Positions 34,698 through 43,788 are shown, counted from the stretch's first letter. The stretch: DNA of 43,870 nucleotides from Verrucomicrobiia bacterium (GCA_026417275.1 JAOADO010000006.1:1-43870), one strand, 5' to 3'. The notes: generated by a model from the sequence alone, not told the origin. Numbers and translations: made by a program.

Positions 34698-35159
34698 CTA
34701 CCCCCCACCTTTCATTCTCCTCATTGTAATTCGTCTTAACATCTTCTCCGTCTCACGCTCCCGTATATCATGCCTCTTATCGTATTCCACTTTACCTTTA
34801 GCAAGGGCAAGAGCCACCTTCACCTTTCTACCTTTCCAATAAAAAGAAAGAGGAATCAATGCGTGTCCTTTGGTAGATAAAGCCCCCATCAACTTTCTAA
34901 TCTCAGATTTGTGCAATAAAAGTTTTCTCGGCGCCTTTGGGTCGTGATTAGTCCAACTGCCGCAAGAATATTCATCTATATGTGCATTATATAAATAAAC
35001 CTCTCCGTGTTCTATTCGCGCAAACGCGTCGCTTATCTGCCCTCTGCCTTCCCTTAAACTTTTAATTTCAGTCCCGCGCAAACAAATCCCGGCTTCAATC
35101 ACCTCCAGGATATGATAATCCCGACGCGCCTTGGAATTTGTTACAATCTCATTGCCCAT
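34698..35159 (-). CDS. smpB: SsrA-binding protein SmpB
   Basis: 153 residues. Family segments are all present: NSKARRDYHILEVIEAGICL, GTEIKSLREGRGQISDAFA, EVYLYNAHIDEYSCGSW, DPKAPRKLLLHKSEI, and the C-terminal GKVEYDKRHDIRERE helix that mimics a codon-anticodon pair in the A site. SmpB carries tmRNA to stalled ribosomes. The tmRNA gene was not recognised in the window. The start is 10 nt after a hairpin that probably ends the rpoZ transcript, so smpB transcription may rely on partial read-through. Confidence 0.96.
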   Translation of the reverse strand: MGNEIVTNSKARRDYHILEVIEAGICLRGTEIKSLREGRGQISDAFARIEHGEVYLYNAHIDEYSCGSWTNHDPKAPRKLLLHKSEIRKLMGALSTKGHALIPLSFYWKGRKVKVALALAKGKVEYDKRHDIRERETEKMLRRITMRRMKGGG

Positions 35160-35168
35160 AAAAACAAT

Positions 35169-35195
35169 CCAGCCAGAAGTTTAACTTCCGGCTGG
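35169..35195 (-). terminator. Hairpin between rpoZ and smpB
   Basis: CCAGCC-A-GAAGT (35169-35180) and ACTTC-C-GGCTGG (35184-35195) pair over 11 bp with one mismatch and a 3-nt loop. On the - strand the stem is followed by ATTGTTTTT running into the smpB ATG. It is a plausible intrinsic terminator or attenuator with the smpB start immediately after it. Confidence 0.7.
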
Positions 35196-35275
35196 CTCCT
35201 GATTCAATAAAATATCGTTTGTTCCTGGCTATTTATTTACAAATATCGGATAAAACTACTGACTTTTTGCCAGAA

Positions 35276-35533
35276 CTAACGGCGTTTTTTTGCCTTTTGC
35301 TCTGCCCCTGTTAAAACATCTGTTTCCGTGGGCAATTCATAAGTAATCTTCCCCTCGGCAATTTCCAGCAGAGCAATGTCAGCAAGACCCATGTTATGAC
35401 TTGTTTGAACCAATGGTCTGCTCATGGTGCCACCGCCAGAACTAAGCTGGCGCACCCTGCGCGACACAAGGTTAATCAATATATTCGGATTCTTAACTCG
35501 TTCCAGAGCCCTTTTGCAAAGTTCACTGTTCAT
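35276..35533 (-). CDS. rpoZ: RNA polymerase omega subunit
   Basis: 85 residues. The pattern LVSRRVRQLSSGG followed by ADIALLEIAEGKITYEL is that of omega (RpoZ), where the N-terminal helices embrace the beta-prime C-terminus. It lies between ftsZ and smpB with its own promoter. Family members are often 70-100 residues. Confidence 0.88.
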   Translation of the reverse strand: MNSELCKRALERVKNPNILINLVSRRVRQLSSGGGTMSRPLVQTSHNMGLADIALLEIAEGKITYELPTETDVLTGAEQKAKKRR

Positions 35534-35565
35534 GGTCTTTAACCTAAAATTTTATAAAGCAAAAT

Positions 35566-35594
35566 AATATATCTAGGATTCTTGAATATTTCAA
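35566..35594 (-). promoter_or_regulatory. Sigma-70-like promoter for rpoZ
   Basis: On the - strand TTGAAA (35594-35589), a 17-nt spacer and TATATT (35571-35566), 32 nt before the rpoZ ATG. It is one of the closest consensus matches in the window. It separates rpoZ from the dcw operon. Confidence 0.6.
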
Positions 35595-35693
35595 ACTTTT
35601 TATTAACAAAAAAATATCCCAATTTTTCAATTCATCAATCTCTTTTAATTTTAACGGCTTATCTTTAAGAAATATGGGCATTCCCAACCTGGA

Positions 35694-37022
35694 TTAGTTC
35701 AACTTCAACGAACGTCTTATATAAGTCGGGATGTCGAGATTTTGTCCTTTATGAATTGTTGGACTGGTTTTTTCAAAACGATTATGAGAGACCACTTCAA
35801 AATTAAAACTTCCCTGTTTTAATTTTGTTATCTTTGAAGTTAATCCCTTGTGTTTTCCGCGATAAATCTCCTCAATTTCGTCCTTAGTTAATGTCGGTGC
35901 CGGAGGAATGATTGAGGGGTCCTGCAATTGCCCCTGTGGTTCGCTCTCGTTCGAAATTAATTGTCCTTTTAAATAATCTGCGAAATTTTCTTTTGGAACC
36001 GTTGTAGTAGTAATGGCGGCTCCTGAAAAAGCCGACAACTCAATATTGGCTTCTGCGGCTGAGAGAATTGTAATTTTTAACTTCCCATCCATTGTTTTAT
36101 CGAGCGATTCGCCTACTTTGAAAAACGCCTTTTTAGCGTATTTTTTCACAAAATCCATAATAACTTTAACTTCCTCAGTCGTCAGGTCACCGTTACTCGT
36201 GAAATTAATAAGCACACTTTGCGCCTCGCTGAGAATCTTTCCATTATCGCTCAGCGGATGTTTTAAAAAACTGTCGCAAAACTTTTCAGCTCTATTTTCG
36301 CCAGAAATTTCCAGAGAAACAATTGAACTTTTTGCGTGTTTCCCCTGTAACATACTGCACAAATCCGCAAATGTGGTGTTCATCTCACCAGGATGCGTCA
36401 ACAGCCTCCACAAATCGGATATTCCCTCAGCAAGATAATCATTGGCGATTTTGAGATTTTCATGAATAGTGACCCTTTGCGGTGTTACTTTTGAAAAAGA
36501 ATCATTTGGAAAACAAATCACTCCATCCGCAAAACTGTGCAAAGCCCGCAATCCCATAAACGCCTGCCGCCGCGCCCGCCCGCCTTCAAAATCGAACGGC
36601 ATGGTAACAATGCAAAGCGTCAACGCCCCACATTCTTTTGCAATCTGGGCAACTATTGGCGTTGCTCCAGTACCTGTTCCACAACCAAGTCCGGCGATAA
36701 TAAATACCACATTGCCATTTGCACACAAATTTCGAATCTGCTCTATGCACTCAAGAGCGGAAATCCGACCGCGTTCTGGGTCGCCTCCAGAACCCATTCC
36801 GCGCGTTGCGTTTATCCCGAGCAACAACCGTTCGTGCGCATTGCACTGCTCAAGAGACGGTGCGTCCGTGTCCATCGCAATAAGCCGCACAGCGTTCATC
36901 CCGCGCTCAAACATTCTGCTCACTGCTTTGCATCCTGCACGACCTACTCCAATAACACGAAAATTAATACCCTTATTATTCTCGCATTTTTCAACGACAC
37001 CCTGTTCCTTTATTTCATTCAT
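35694..37022 (-). CDS. ftsZ: Cell division protein FtsZ, divergent
   Basis: 442 residues. The tubulin/FtsZ GTPase fold is clear: FRVIGVGRAGCKAVSRM at the start, MDTDAPSLEQC, INATRGMGSGGDPERG and the signature loop GLGCGTGTGATP (111-122), in which the usual third glycine of GGGTGTG is cysteine. The synergy loop reads EMNTTFADLC (N215, T217, D220): the first of two catalytic aspartates (D209 in E. coli) is threonine, the second is kept. The C-terminus has the short conserved peptide DIPTYIRRSL that binds FtsA. FtsZ forms the division ring by GTP-driven polymerisation. It is last in the dcw operon, 19 nt after ftsA. Divergent FtsZ is known in Verrucomicrobia. GTPase rate may be altered (inference). 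Confidence 0.92.
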   Translation of the reverse strand: MNEIKEQGVVEKCENNKGINFRVIGVGRAGCKAVSRMFERGMNAVRLIAMDTDAPSLEQCNAHERLLLGINATRGMGSGGDPERGRISALECIEQIRNLCANGNVVFIIAGLGCGTGTGATPIVAQIAKECGALTLCIVTMPFDFEGGRARRQAFMGLRALHSFADGVICFPNDSFSKVTPQRVTIHENLKIANDYLAEGISDLWRLLTHPGEMNTTFADLCSMLQGKHAKSSIVSLEISGENRAEKFCDSFLKHPLSDNGKILSEAQSVLINFTSNGDLTTEEVKVIMDFVKKYAKKAFFKVGESLDKTMDGKLKITILSAAEANIELSAFSGAAITTTTVPKENFADYLKGQLISNESEPQGQLQDPSIIPPAPTLTKDEIEEIYRGKHKGLTSKITKLKQGSFNFEVVSHNRFEKTSPTIHKGQNLDIPTYIRRSLKLN

Positions 37023-37041
37023 ATTGCCTCCGTCTCAAATG

Positions 37042-38274
37042 TTACTGATTCCTCATCGGAAAAATTCCGCTTATCGCGCTTCTTATTAGTTCCTTAAACC
37101 CAGAATTCTTCGACGTGGTTTTCTTACGGAAACATCCAAACTTAATCAACCCCAGCGCCGTTGCAAACTCTGGCTTGTTCAATGAAGAACTTATTCCGCC
37201 GAAACCTTTCGGCGTTCCAACAACTGTTGGCAACTGGAAAATCCGCTCAGCAAGTTCTGTGATTCTTGGTATTCTGGCGCCGCCGCCGCATATAACAATA
37301 CCGCCCCTCAAATCATCCAGAATGCCGTGTTCTTCAAGATCATGATAAATAATCTCAAACAACTCCTCCAATCTGGCGGACATTATCAAATGCAAGTTTT
37401 CAAGATTTATGTTTTTGGCTGGCAATCCTAACTCATTTTGAATCGAAATAAATTTCCCTTTCACCTCATTCGGCACTATTGCCGAACCATATTCGGTTTT
37501 GAGTTTCTCGGCACGCCCCAGCGGCACCTTTAAACCAACGGCAAGGTCATTGCTTATATGGTCTCCTCCCACAGCAATAACACCGCAATGCTTTATTAAC
37601 CCATCCACCACCGCCACATAATCCGTTGTGCCTCCGCCAAGGTCTATTACAAGTGTTCCGAGCTCCTTCTGCTCGGCGTCAAGAGTGGCAAGCGATGCCG
37701 CTATGCCATTGAAAACAGTATGCTCCACATTCAACAACAATTCTTCTTTCAGAAGTTTAATCGGATTTTGAAGACGCGTTTGCATCCCGTGCACCACAAG
37801 CACATCAACTTCTAACTTTCGTCCCAGCAATCCAACAGGATTCCGCACATCGGCGTTTCCATCAACGGAAAAATTCTGTCGAATCGCATGGATAACAATA
37901 TTCCCTTCTGGAAGATTCACCGTCTTTGCATTTCTCAAAACCTCCTGAACATCTTCTTCGGTTATCTGACGGTCTGCCGTGGGAATCGGATGAAAACCAT
38001 GACTTGTAAAAGCCTGTATATGTGCCCCACTGACACCAAGATACACCGACCGAATCTCCACATTGCTCGTCTGCTCCGCCTCAGCAAGCGCCACCCTTAT
38101 CGCGTCTGCCGCCCTTTCAAAATCCACTATCTCACCTTTGCGCACGCCGTCTGAACGTGATTGCCCGAGCCCTATAATCGCAACTGCACCACGCTCGTCA
38201 ACTTCCCCAACAGCGGTGCATATCTTTGACGTCCCAATCTCAAGCCCAACAATTATATTCGTGTTTTTAGGCAT
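37042..38274 (-). CDS. ftsA: Cell division protein FtsA
   Basis: 410 residues with the actin-like fold: phosphate-1 loop IIVGLEIGTSKICTAVGE, the 1C subdomain (residues ~85-165) with SVYLGVSGAHIQAF and TVNLPEGNIVIHAIRQNF, phosphate-2 LVIDLGGGTTDYVAV, the adenosine motif GGIVICGGGARIPRI, and a C-terminal amphipathic helix (SGFKELIRSAISGIFP) for membrane attachment. FtsA links FtsZ filaments to the membrane and recruits later division proteins. Its start overlaps the ftsQ stop by 8 nt. Confidence 0.95.
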   Translation of the reverse strand: MPKNTNIIVGLEIGTSKICTAVGEVDERGAVAIIGLGQSRSDGVRKGEIVDFERAADAIRVALAEAEQTSNVEIRSVYLGVSGAHIQAFTSHGFHPIPTADRQITEEDVQEVLRNAKTVNLPEGNIVIHAIRQNFSVDGNADVRNPVGLLGRKLEVDVLVVHGMQTRLQNPIKLLKEELLLNVEHTVFNGIAASLATLDAEQKELGTLVIDLGGGTTDYVAVVDGLIKHCGVIAVGGDHISNDLAVGLKVPLGRAEKLKTEYGSAIVPNEVKGKFISIQNELGLPAKNINLENLHLIMSARLEELFEIIYHDLEEHGILDDLRGGIVICGGGARIPRITELAERIFQLPTVVGTPKGFGGISSSLNKPEFATALGLIKFGCFRKKTTSKNSGFKELIRSAISGIFPMRNQ

Positions 38275-39217
38275 TTTTCCTTCTCAACGGTTTAGTTTGT
38301 TTTTCCTGAGGCTTTTTAATGTTAACACTTGTAATTTCCCTCCATGTTGCGGGAACGTAGTTTGCCACAGATAAATCAAGCGTAGCAAGCGCTTTGCCTA
38401 TCTGCCGCCCATACTCATATGCCATTCTCCATCGTCGAAATTGAATATCAAACTGGTCAGGACTGAACACAACTGAACTCCCTTCTTCAGTCATAACCTG
38501 CAAAATACCTGGAAACGAAACGTCCACCGTTTTAATCGAAGTCAAACCAGACATAGGCGAACGCTCAAAAGCCACAATCAACCTTAGAGCCGCAAGCAAC
38601 TGCGGCGAGGTAACTTTAAACCCGATTCTCAAATCTGCCCGACCAACCCCGATAATTGTCGGCAAAAAATCATTCGTCGGCTTTGGCGCATCCATCTGCG
38701 TATAATGCAACGGCACCATTACTTGACCGCTATCATCAAGCGTATAAACCGTCTCATGACCAAGCCCGTCTGTCATTAAAACTTTTGCTATTGGCTCCCG
38801 CTCGGCAACTCGAATCCTCAATGTACTTGGCAACACCTTTTCCACAGACACAGTCTTTATCATGGGCACCAACTCCAAATCTCTCCTTACACGGCTAATA
38901 TCAAGAGCAATAAGATTATCACCAACCTGCACTCCTGCCCACCTGCGAATCTGTTCCCTGGAGATAACCCCGTCCGTCTGTATATCAATAACCTTTATCG
39001 CATACGCGGGATTTTTATAAAGAAAAGTCCTCTTAAAGAAATCAGCAAACATCGCTGCAAGAATTATCACCAACCCAAGCGCAAGCAACCTGCCAACCCA
39101 TACAATTATTGCATGTTTGACACGCGCCTTGCGTTTGAATGGCGATTCTTCCTCAAAATAGAGGATATCTCGACGAGCATTCCCCTTTACATTTTTTTTC
39201 GATTTAAATGGCCACAT
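38267..39217 (-). CDS. ftsQ: Cell division protein FtsQ/DivIB
   Basis: 316 residues. A Lys/Arg-rich cytoplasmic stretch (1-33) precedes one membrane helix (AIIVWVGRLLALGLVIILAA). The POTRA domain follows (AYAIKVIDIQTDGVISREQI, RRWAGVQVGDNLIALDISR, STLRIRVAEREPIAKV), then the FtsQ beta domain to about residue 300. FtsQ joins early and late division proteins with FtsL/FtsB. The N-terminal basic segment is longer than usual. The gap to ddl is 1 nt. Confidence 0.9.
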   Translation of the reverse strand: MWPFKSKKNVKGNARRDILYFEEESPFKRKARVKHAIIVWVGRLLALGLVIILAAMFADFFKRTFLYKNPAYAIKVIDIQTDGVISREQIRRWAGVQVGDNLIALDISRVRRDLELVPMIKTVSVEKVLPSTLRIRVAEREPIAKVLMTDGLGHETVYTLDDSGQVMVPLHYTQMDAPKPTNDFLPTIIGVGRADLRIGFKVTSPQLLAALRLIVAFERSPMSGLTSIKTVDVSFPGILQVMTEEGSSVVFSPDQFDIQFRRWRMAYEYGRQIGKALATLDLSVANYVPATWREITSVNIKKPQEKQTKPLRRKNA

Positions 39218-39218
39218 T

Positions 39219-40154
39219 TTACATAAATCTCTTCATTGAACCCGATTTGCCAATTCCTGTTCGTCGCATTGCAAACTCCACCATCATCTCGCATAAACGC
39301 GGATACGAAATCCCTTTCGCCGCCGCAGATTTAGGGAACAAACTCGTTTCCGTCATCCCTGGCAATGTGTTTATCTCCAGCACCACAGGCACCCCGTCAT
39401 TCCTGACGATTATATCCACGCGGGCATAATCCCTCCCTCCGATGGCTTTAAATGTCTGCAAAGCAATATTCTGAATCCTCTTTGTCGTCTCTGCATCAAA
39501 TTCCGCAGGACAAATATATTCAGTCGCTCCAACAGTGTACTTACTGCTGTAATCGTAACGCCCGCTCTTAGGACGAATCTCCACAATCGGAAAAGCCTCA
39601 TCCCCAAGCACAGGCACTGTAACCTCCCGTCCCATAACAAATTCCTCCACAATAACCGCACAATCGAACTCAAATGATTTTATCAACGCACTTTGCCAAT
39701 CGGAAGGTTTCTCCACAATTTGCAAACCAACACTTGAACCCTGCCTGACAGGTTTTATTACCAGAGGATAATTAAAACCACAAGGTGGGGGAGAATCCAC
39801 AGAACTCACAGTCATGAAACGAGCAGTTGGAATACTGTTCTCAATACACCGTTTTTTTGTCTCAGCTTTATCAAAACCAATCCGACTCGCCTCAGGACCG
39901 CACCCAGTGTAGGAAACCCCGAGTTCTTCCAGTTTTTGTTGAATGGTGCCGTCCTCACCAAATGTCCCGTGTAACGCCAGAAAAACAACATCCGTACCGG
40001 ACGGGATAACCCAATCATCATCTACAGGATCAACTTCAAGAACAGTATAACCAATTGACCTTAAAGCCCTTGCAACAGCCATGCCAGATTTTATGGAAAT
40101 CTCACGCTCGGCGGATTTTCCACCATATAAAACTGTGATAATTATATCTTTCAT
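39219..40154 (-). CDS. ddl: D-alanine-D-alanine ligase
   Basis: 311 residues. ATP-grasp motifs: opening VLYGGKSAEREISIKSG, HGTFGEDGTIQQKLEELG, the glycine-rich loop PVRQGSSVGLQIV, the ligase signature YARVDIIVRNDGVPVVLEIN followed by TLPGMTETSLFPKSA. It joins two D-alanines for the peptidoglycan stem. The C-terminal ~12 residues (GIGKSGSMKRFM) extend past the family core. Gaps of 1 and 4 nt to ftsQ and murB show operon packing. Confidence 0.96.
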   Translation of the reverse strand: MKDIIITVLYGGKSAEREISIKSGMAVARALRSIGYTVLEVDPVDDDWVIPSGTDVVFLALHGTFGEDGTIQQKLEELGVSYTGCGPEASRIGFDKAETKKRCIENSIPTARFMTVSSVDSPPPCGFNYPLVIKPVRQGSSVGLQIVEKPSDWQSALIKSFEFDCAVIVEEFVMGREVTVPVLGDEAFPIVEIRPKSGRYDYSSKYTVGATEYICPAEFDAETTKRIQNIALQTFKAIGGRDYARVDIIVRNDGVPVVLEINTLPGMTETSLFPKSAAAKGISYPRLCEMMVEFAMRRTGIGKSGSMKRFM

Positions 40155-40158
40155 CGGC

Positions 40159-41067
40159 TCAATCCTCCCCGATTACTTCAACCTCAAGTTCAAGGTCAAT
40201 CCCATGCTTGTTTTTCACCTCTTTACGAACCTTGTCAACCAGTTCGAGTATATCTTTTGCCTTTGCTTGATTTACATTAACGATAAAATTCCCATGTTCA
40301 CGCGAAATCATAGCACCGCCTATCATTAAACCTTTTAAACCAAGTTCATCAATAATTTTTCCAGCAGAACAACCATACGGATTTTTAAACACACAACCTG
40401 CGCTCCTATATTTAGGTTGGCTTGCAAACCTTTTATTTGCAAAGGATTCCATCTTTTTTGCAATCACTTCTTTATCGGCTTTTATTCCGCAAAATGTTGC
40501 GCCAATCGCAATAGCGTCTTTCAAAACCTGACAATTACGATAACCGAATCCCGCCTGTTCCTTTGATATCTCTTTAATATCACCACCGTAAGTCATTATT
40601 TTTAAGTACGTTATAACATCAGAAATTTGAGAGCCCATCGCACTTGCGTTCATCTTAAGAGCACCGCCTACGGTTCCGGGAATTCCTTCTAAAAATTCAA
40701 ATCCACCAATCGAATTCCTTTGCGCTTCAATAACTAAGGATTTTAATCTTACTCCCGCCCCGCATTCAATCTTTGTCCCATCAACCGCTATTTTTTCAAA
40801 CCATCTGCCTGTTAATTGAATTACCACTCCCCTGAAGCCGCCATCTTTGACAATTGTATTAGAACCCTTTCCTAAAATATGGAATTTTACCCCGTTTTGA
40901 TTACAAATCTGTAAAATACCGCGCAATTCAACATCGTCCTTTGCTTCCACGAAATAATCCGCGTTTCCACCGACGCCAAAAGTTGTTTTTGTAGCCAACG
41001 GCGCATTCAGAAGCAGGCGTTCGCTACTACCCAGTAATTTTACAAGTTGTTCTCTAAAACAGTTCAC
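40159..41067 (-). CDS. murB: UDP-N-acetylenolpyruvoylglucosamine reductase
   Basis: 302 residues. FAD-binding segments TTFGVGGNADYFVEA and LGKGSNTIVKDGGFRGVVI, then GIPGTVGGALKMNASAMGSQ, YRNCQVLKDAIAI and RSAGCVFKNPYGCSAGKII. In E. coli the proton donor at the FKNP motif is Ser229; here the matching residue is Cys (SAGCVFKNP), a replacement that could keep the role. The conserved C-terminal HGNFIVN is present. It makes UDP-MurNAc, the step before MurC. The start codon follows murC by 13 nt. Confidence 0.95.
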   Translation of the reverse strand: MNCFREQLVKLLGSSERLLLNAPLATKTTFGVGGNADYFVEAKDDVELRGILQICNQNGVKFHILGKGSNTIVKDGGFRGVVIQLTGRWFEKIAVDGTKIECGAGVRLKSLVIEAQRNSIGGFEFLEGIPGTVGGALKMNASAMGSQISDVITYLKIMTYGGDIKEISKEQAGFGYRNCQVLKDAIAIGATFCGIKADKEVIAKKMESFANKRFASQPKYRSAGCVFKNPYGCSAGKIIDELGLKGLMIGGAMISREHGNFIVNVNQAKAKDILELVDKVRKEVKNKHGIDLELEVEVIGED

Positions 41068-41080
41068 AATAGATTAAGAA

Positions 41081-42574
41081 TCAATGACTTATCATTGTGT
41101 TACGTTGATTTTGCATTTTATTCTCTCTGTTGCAATCAAAACCGTAAACCTTTGATTTTAAGATGTTTGAAAGGTTATGAGCCGCGCGTGTAACGTCTGC
41201 GCCCGCCCCGCAGAACAGGGCAATATCTCCGACTTGTAATTCCTTTAAAACTTTTTCAGCCACAGTAGTTTCTGAAGGTTCGTATTCGGCATCGTATCCA
41301 TTTTTCTTTAATTCATTTACAATGAGTTCGCTTGTGACGCCCTTGATTGGTTTTTCCCCGGCTCCGTATATATCCATAATCCATATTTTTGAAGCGCCTT
41401 CAAAACATAATCCAAATTCTTTAAGCAAATCTATTGTCCTCGTATAGCGGTGTGGTTGAAATACAATCAGTAATCTATTGTTAATAAATGGGTTGAGAGC
41501 ATTAATTGTTGCTTTGATTTCCTGCGGGTGATGTCCATAATCGTCAAATATTTGAACAAAGCCGTCGTTATAAAGTTCTTGCTGGCGTCGTTCTGCACCT
41601 TTAAATGACGCGATTACGGGGAGTATTTGTTCATATTTGAATTCAAGTAAATCTAACATTGTTATAACGGCTGTTGCATTCAGGACATTATGCAAGCCAA
41701 GCAGTTGCAAGTTAAATTTGCCCAGTGGATTGCCGTTTTTTAAAACTTCGAATTTCCAGCCTTTTTTTGAATGGAATTGGAAGTTTACGAGACGATAGGA
41801 AGCTGATTCGGACAGCCCGTAGGAGACAGCGTTTGTTTTACCGCAAGCCAATTTTGCAAGTTCTTCACTGTCAATGCAGTATACGGCGTGTCCGAATGTT
41901 CTGGTTATGAATTTGGAAAACTCGGTTTTTAGTCTTTCAAAGTTGCCGAAGTAATCCATGTGTTCGCGGTCAATGTTTAGCACAATGGAATGGGCTGGCG
42001 AGAAGAGGGTGAAAGTGCCATCGCTTTCGTCTGTTTCTATGGTAAAGTATTTGTTTGATAGGTTGTTTTTAGTCAGGTGGGTGCAGTTTACTTTGCCGTT
42101 TCTTTCCAGTTGAGGTATGTTCCAGCCTATGGCGTTACCGAGGGAGTGGTTGAGTTGCTGGAGGGCATATGCGAGCATGGCGCTTGTTGTGGTTTTTCCG
42201 TGCATCCCGGCGATACAAATCGGGTTTAGATTTTTTGTAATTTGAGAAAGGAGGGCGCCTCGCCGAAATATTTGCAATCCTTGTTTTAATGCCCAATTGA
42301 GTTCTGGATTGTCGTTGTTTACCGCAGAGGTGTGGACGACGATAGATGGTTGAAAAGAGGCAATATTTTCGGGGGAGTGGTTATAGAAAATCTGGATTCC
42401 GCGATTTATAAGTTGTTCTGTGTAAATGCTTTTTTGAGTATCTGAACCGGAAACGGAGTATCCTGAATCAATGAGGATATGCGCAAGTGCGCTCATCCCG
42501 CAACCGCCGATGCCGATTAGGTAAAACCTATCGTTTTTGCTAAAGTTTTTTATTTTGCAATCTGCGACGGTCAT
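41081..42574 (-). CDS. murC: UDP-N-acetylmuramate-L-alanine ligase
   Basis: 497 residues, the Mur ligase layout. The N-terminal Rossmann part has IGIGGCGMSALAHILIDSGY. The ATP-binding loop is GMHGKTTTSAM, followed by TIETDESDGTF and IVLNIDREHMDYFG. The C-terminal domain has IFDDYGHHPQEIKATI and VFQPHRYTRTIDLL, both typical of MurC. It adds the first L-alanine. The ATG overlaps the murG stop (ATGA). A ~20-residue polar tail (DCNRENKMQNQRNTM) follows the family core. Base composition shifts within this gene: the 3' half is C-rich on +, the 5' half G-rich on + (see findings). Confidence 0.96.
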   Translation of the reverse strand: MTVADCKIKNFSKNDRFYLIGIGGCGMSALAHILIDSGYSVSGSDTQKSIYTEQLINRGIQIFYNHSPENIASFQPSIVVHTSAVNNDNPELNWALKQGLQIFRRGALLSQITKNLNPICIAGMHGKTTTSAMLAYALQQLNHSLGNAIGWNIPQLERNGKVNCTHLTKNNLSNKYFTIETDESDGTFTLFSPAHSIVLNIDREHMDYFGNFERLKTEFSKFITRTFGHAVYCIDSEELAKLACGKTNAVSYGLSESASYRLVNFQFHSKKGWKFEVLKNGNPLGKFNLQLLGLHNVLNATAVITMLDLLEFKYEQILPVIASFKGAERRQQELYNDGFVQIFDDYGHHPQEIKATINALNPFINNRLLIVFQPHRYTRTIDLLKEFGLCFEGASKIWIMDIYGAGEKPIKGVTSELIVNELKKNGYDAEYEPSETTVAEKVLKELQVGDIALFCGAGADVTRAAHNLSNILKSKVYGFDCNRENKMQNQRNTMISH

Positions 42575-43773
42575 TTTACGAGCACGGTTTTTGAGTGTTC
42601 CGTTAATAAGTTGTTATTGTTGTTTGTCGTTTGTTTGGTCCAGATTGAACCGGATGGTTGAAAGGAGACTTTATCGTTAAATTTTGTTTTAATGCCTGTA
42701 ATTATATGGTTTGCAATTGTGTCTGCGGCATCTGGGAAACAAAGTTCTGAGAGCGCTTCGAGGCTTCGCATGCGGAATTGGGAGTCTTCGCTAAGCTGGA
42801 GAATCATGCCTGTCAGGAGTTCGGGTGTTGCTTTGTTTTGTTCGAGCATTCTTGCGGCGCCGAGTTTAACAAAAGTCAATGCGTTGTAGAACTGATGATT
42901 GTCTGCAGCAAAAGGGTAGGGGATTAGAACCGGTGGTACTTTTGCGGCGGCAAGTTCGGAAAGGAATGAAGCGCCGGCACGGCTTACGGCAACGGTGGCG
43001 GCGCCAAGAAGGATTGGCATTTCGTCTGTAAAATCGTAGATTTTTGAAGGCAGACCGCTTTGTTCGTAAGCATTTTTTACAAGTTCAAAATCGTTTGCGC
43101 CAGTGACGTGCAGGAATTGCCAGTTTTGTAAGCGTTCTTTGAATATGGACAGGGCGGATAACACAAGTTCGTTGATTGGTCTTGCTCCCTGACTGCCACC
43201 AGCGATGAGCAATGTCTCGCGGTTCGGGTCAATTCCAAGTTGTAATCTGCATTTTTGTTGGTCGAGGTTAAAAAACGCTGGTCTTACAGGTGTGCCTGTT
43301 AATTTTACTTTTGATTCTGGTAGAAATTTCTGAGCACTTTTGAAACCAATGTAAACTTGTGATGCTAAATGCGATAGGATTTTGTTGGCTTTTCCTGGTA
43401 TAGAATTGGATTCATGGATGTAAATCTTTGAGCCTTTTAATTTACCGTAAACAATTGGGGCAAGGCTTGTGAAACCGCCGGTGGAAAAAACGGCGTGTAG
43501 TGGTTTGTTTTTGAAGTATTTAAAGCATGTGGAAATGGAGCGGAACGAACCAGAGAAAAATCGGAAGAATCCTTCGAGGTTTAAAGGGTAGGCTGGCAAT
43601 TCGAGTATGGGAAGGTTTGATATCGAAGCACAGGCGCGGCGGTCAATTTCTTTTTGTGAGATAAGAAGTGTTACGTCGCAACCATTGCGGATGAGTTTGT
43701 CTGCGATTGCGAGCCCCGGGAATATATGCCCTCCCGTTCCGCCGCAAGCAACTGCCACATGCGCTTTATTCAT
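42571..43773 (-). CDS. murG: Lipid II synthase MurG (UDP-GlcNAc transferase)
   Basis: 400 residues, about 40 longer than E. coli MurG through a polar Asn/Thr-rich C-terminus. GT-B glycine-rich loops are VACGGTGGHIFPGLA, STGGFTSLAP and AGGSQGARPINE; the acceptor and donor-binding segments include IHESNSIPGKANKIL, SRAGASFLSELAAAKVP and LIPYPFAADNHQFYNA. MurG adds GlcNAc to lipid I at the inner leaflet. The ATG at 43773 follows the upstream stop by 15 nt. Confidence 0.95.
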   Translation of the reverse strand: MNKAHVAVACGGTGGHIFPGLAIADKLIRNGCDVTLLISQKEIDRRACASISNLPILELPAYPLNLEGFFRFFSGSFRSISTCFKYFKNKPLHAVFSTGGFTSLAPIVYGKLKGSKIYIHESNSIPGKANKILSHLASQVYIGFKSAQKFLPESKVKLTGTPVRPAFFNLDQQKCRLQLGIDPNRETLLIAGGSQGARPINELVLSALSIFKERLQNWQFLHVTGANDFELVKNAYEQSGLPSKIYDFTDEMPILLGAATVAVSRAGASFLSELAAAKVPPVLIPYPFAADNHQFYNALTFVKLGAARMLEQNKATPELLTGMILQLSEDSQFRMRSLEALSELCFPDAADTIANHIITGIKTKFNDKVSFQPSGSIWTKQTTNNNNNLLTEHSKTVLVK

Positions 43774-43788
43774 TGCACGGAAAATCGG

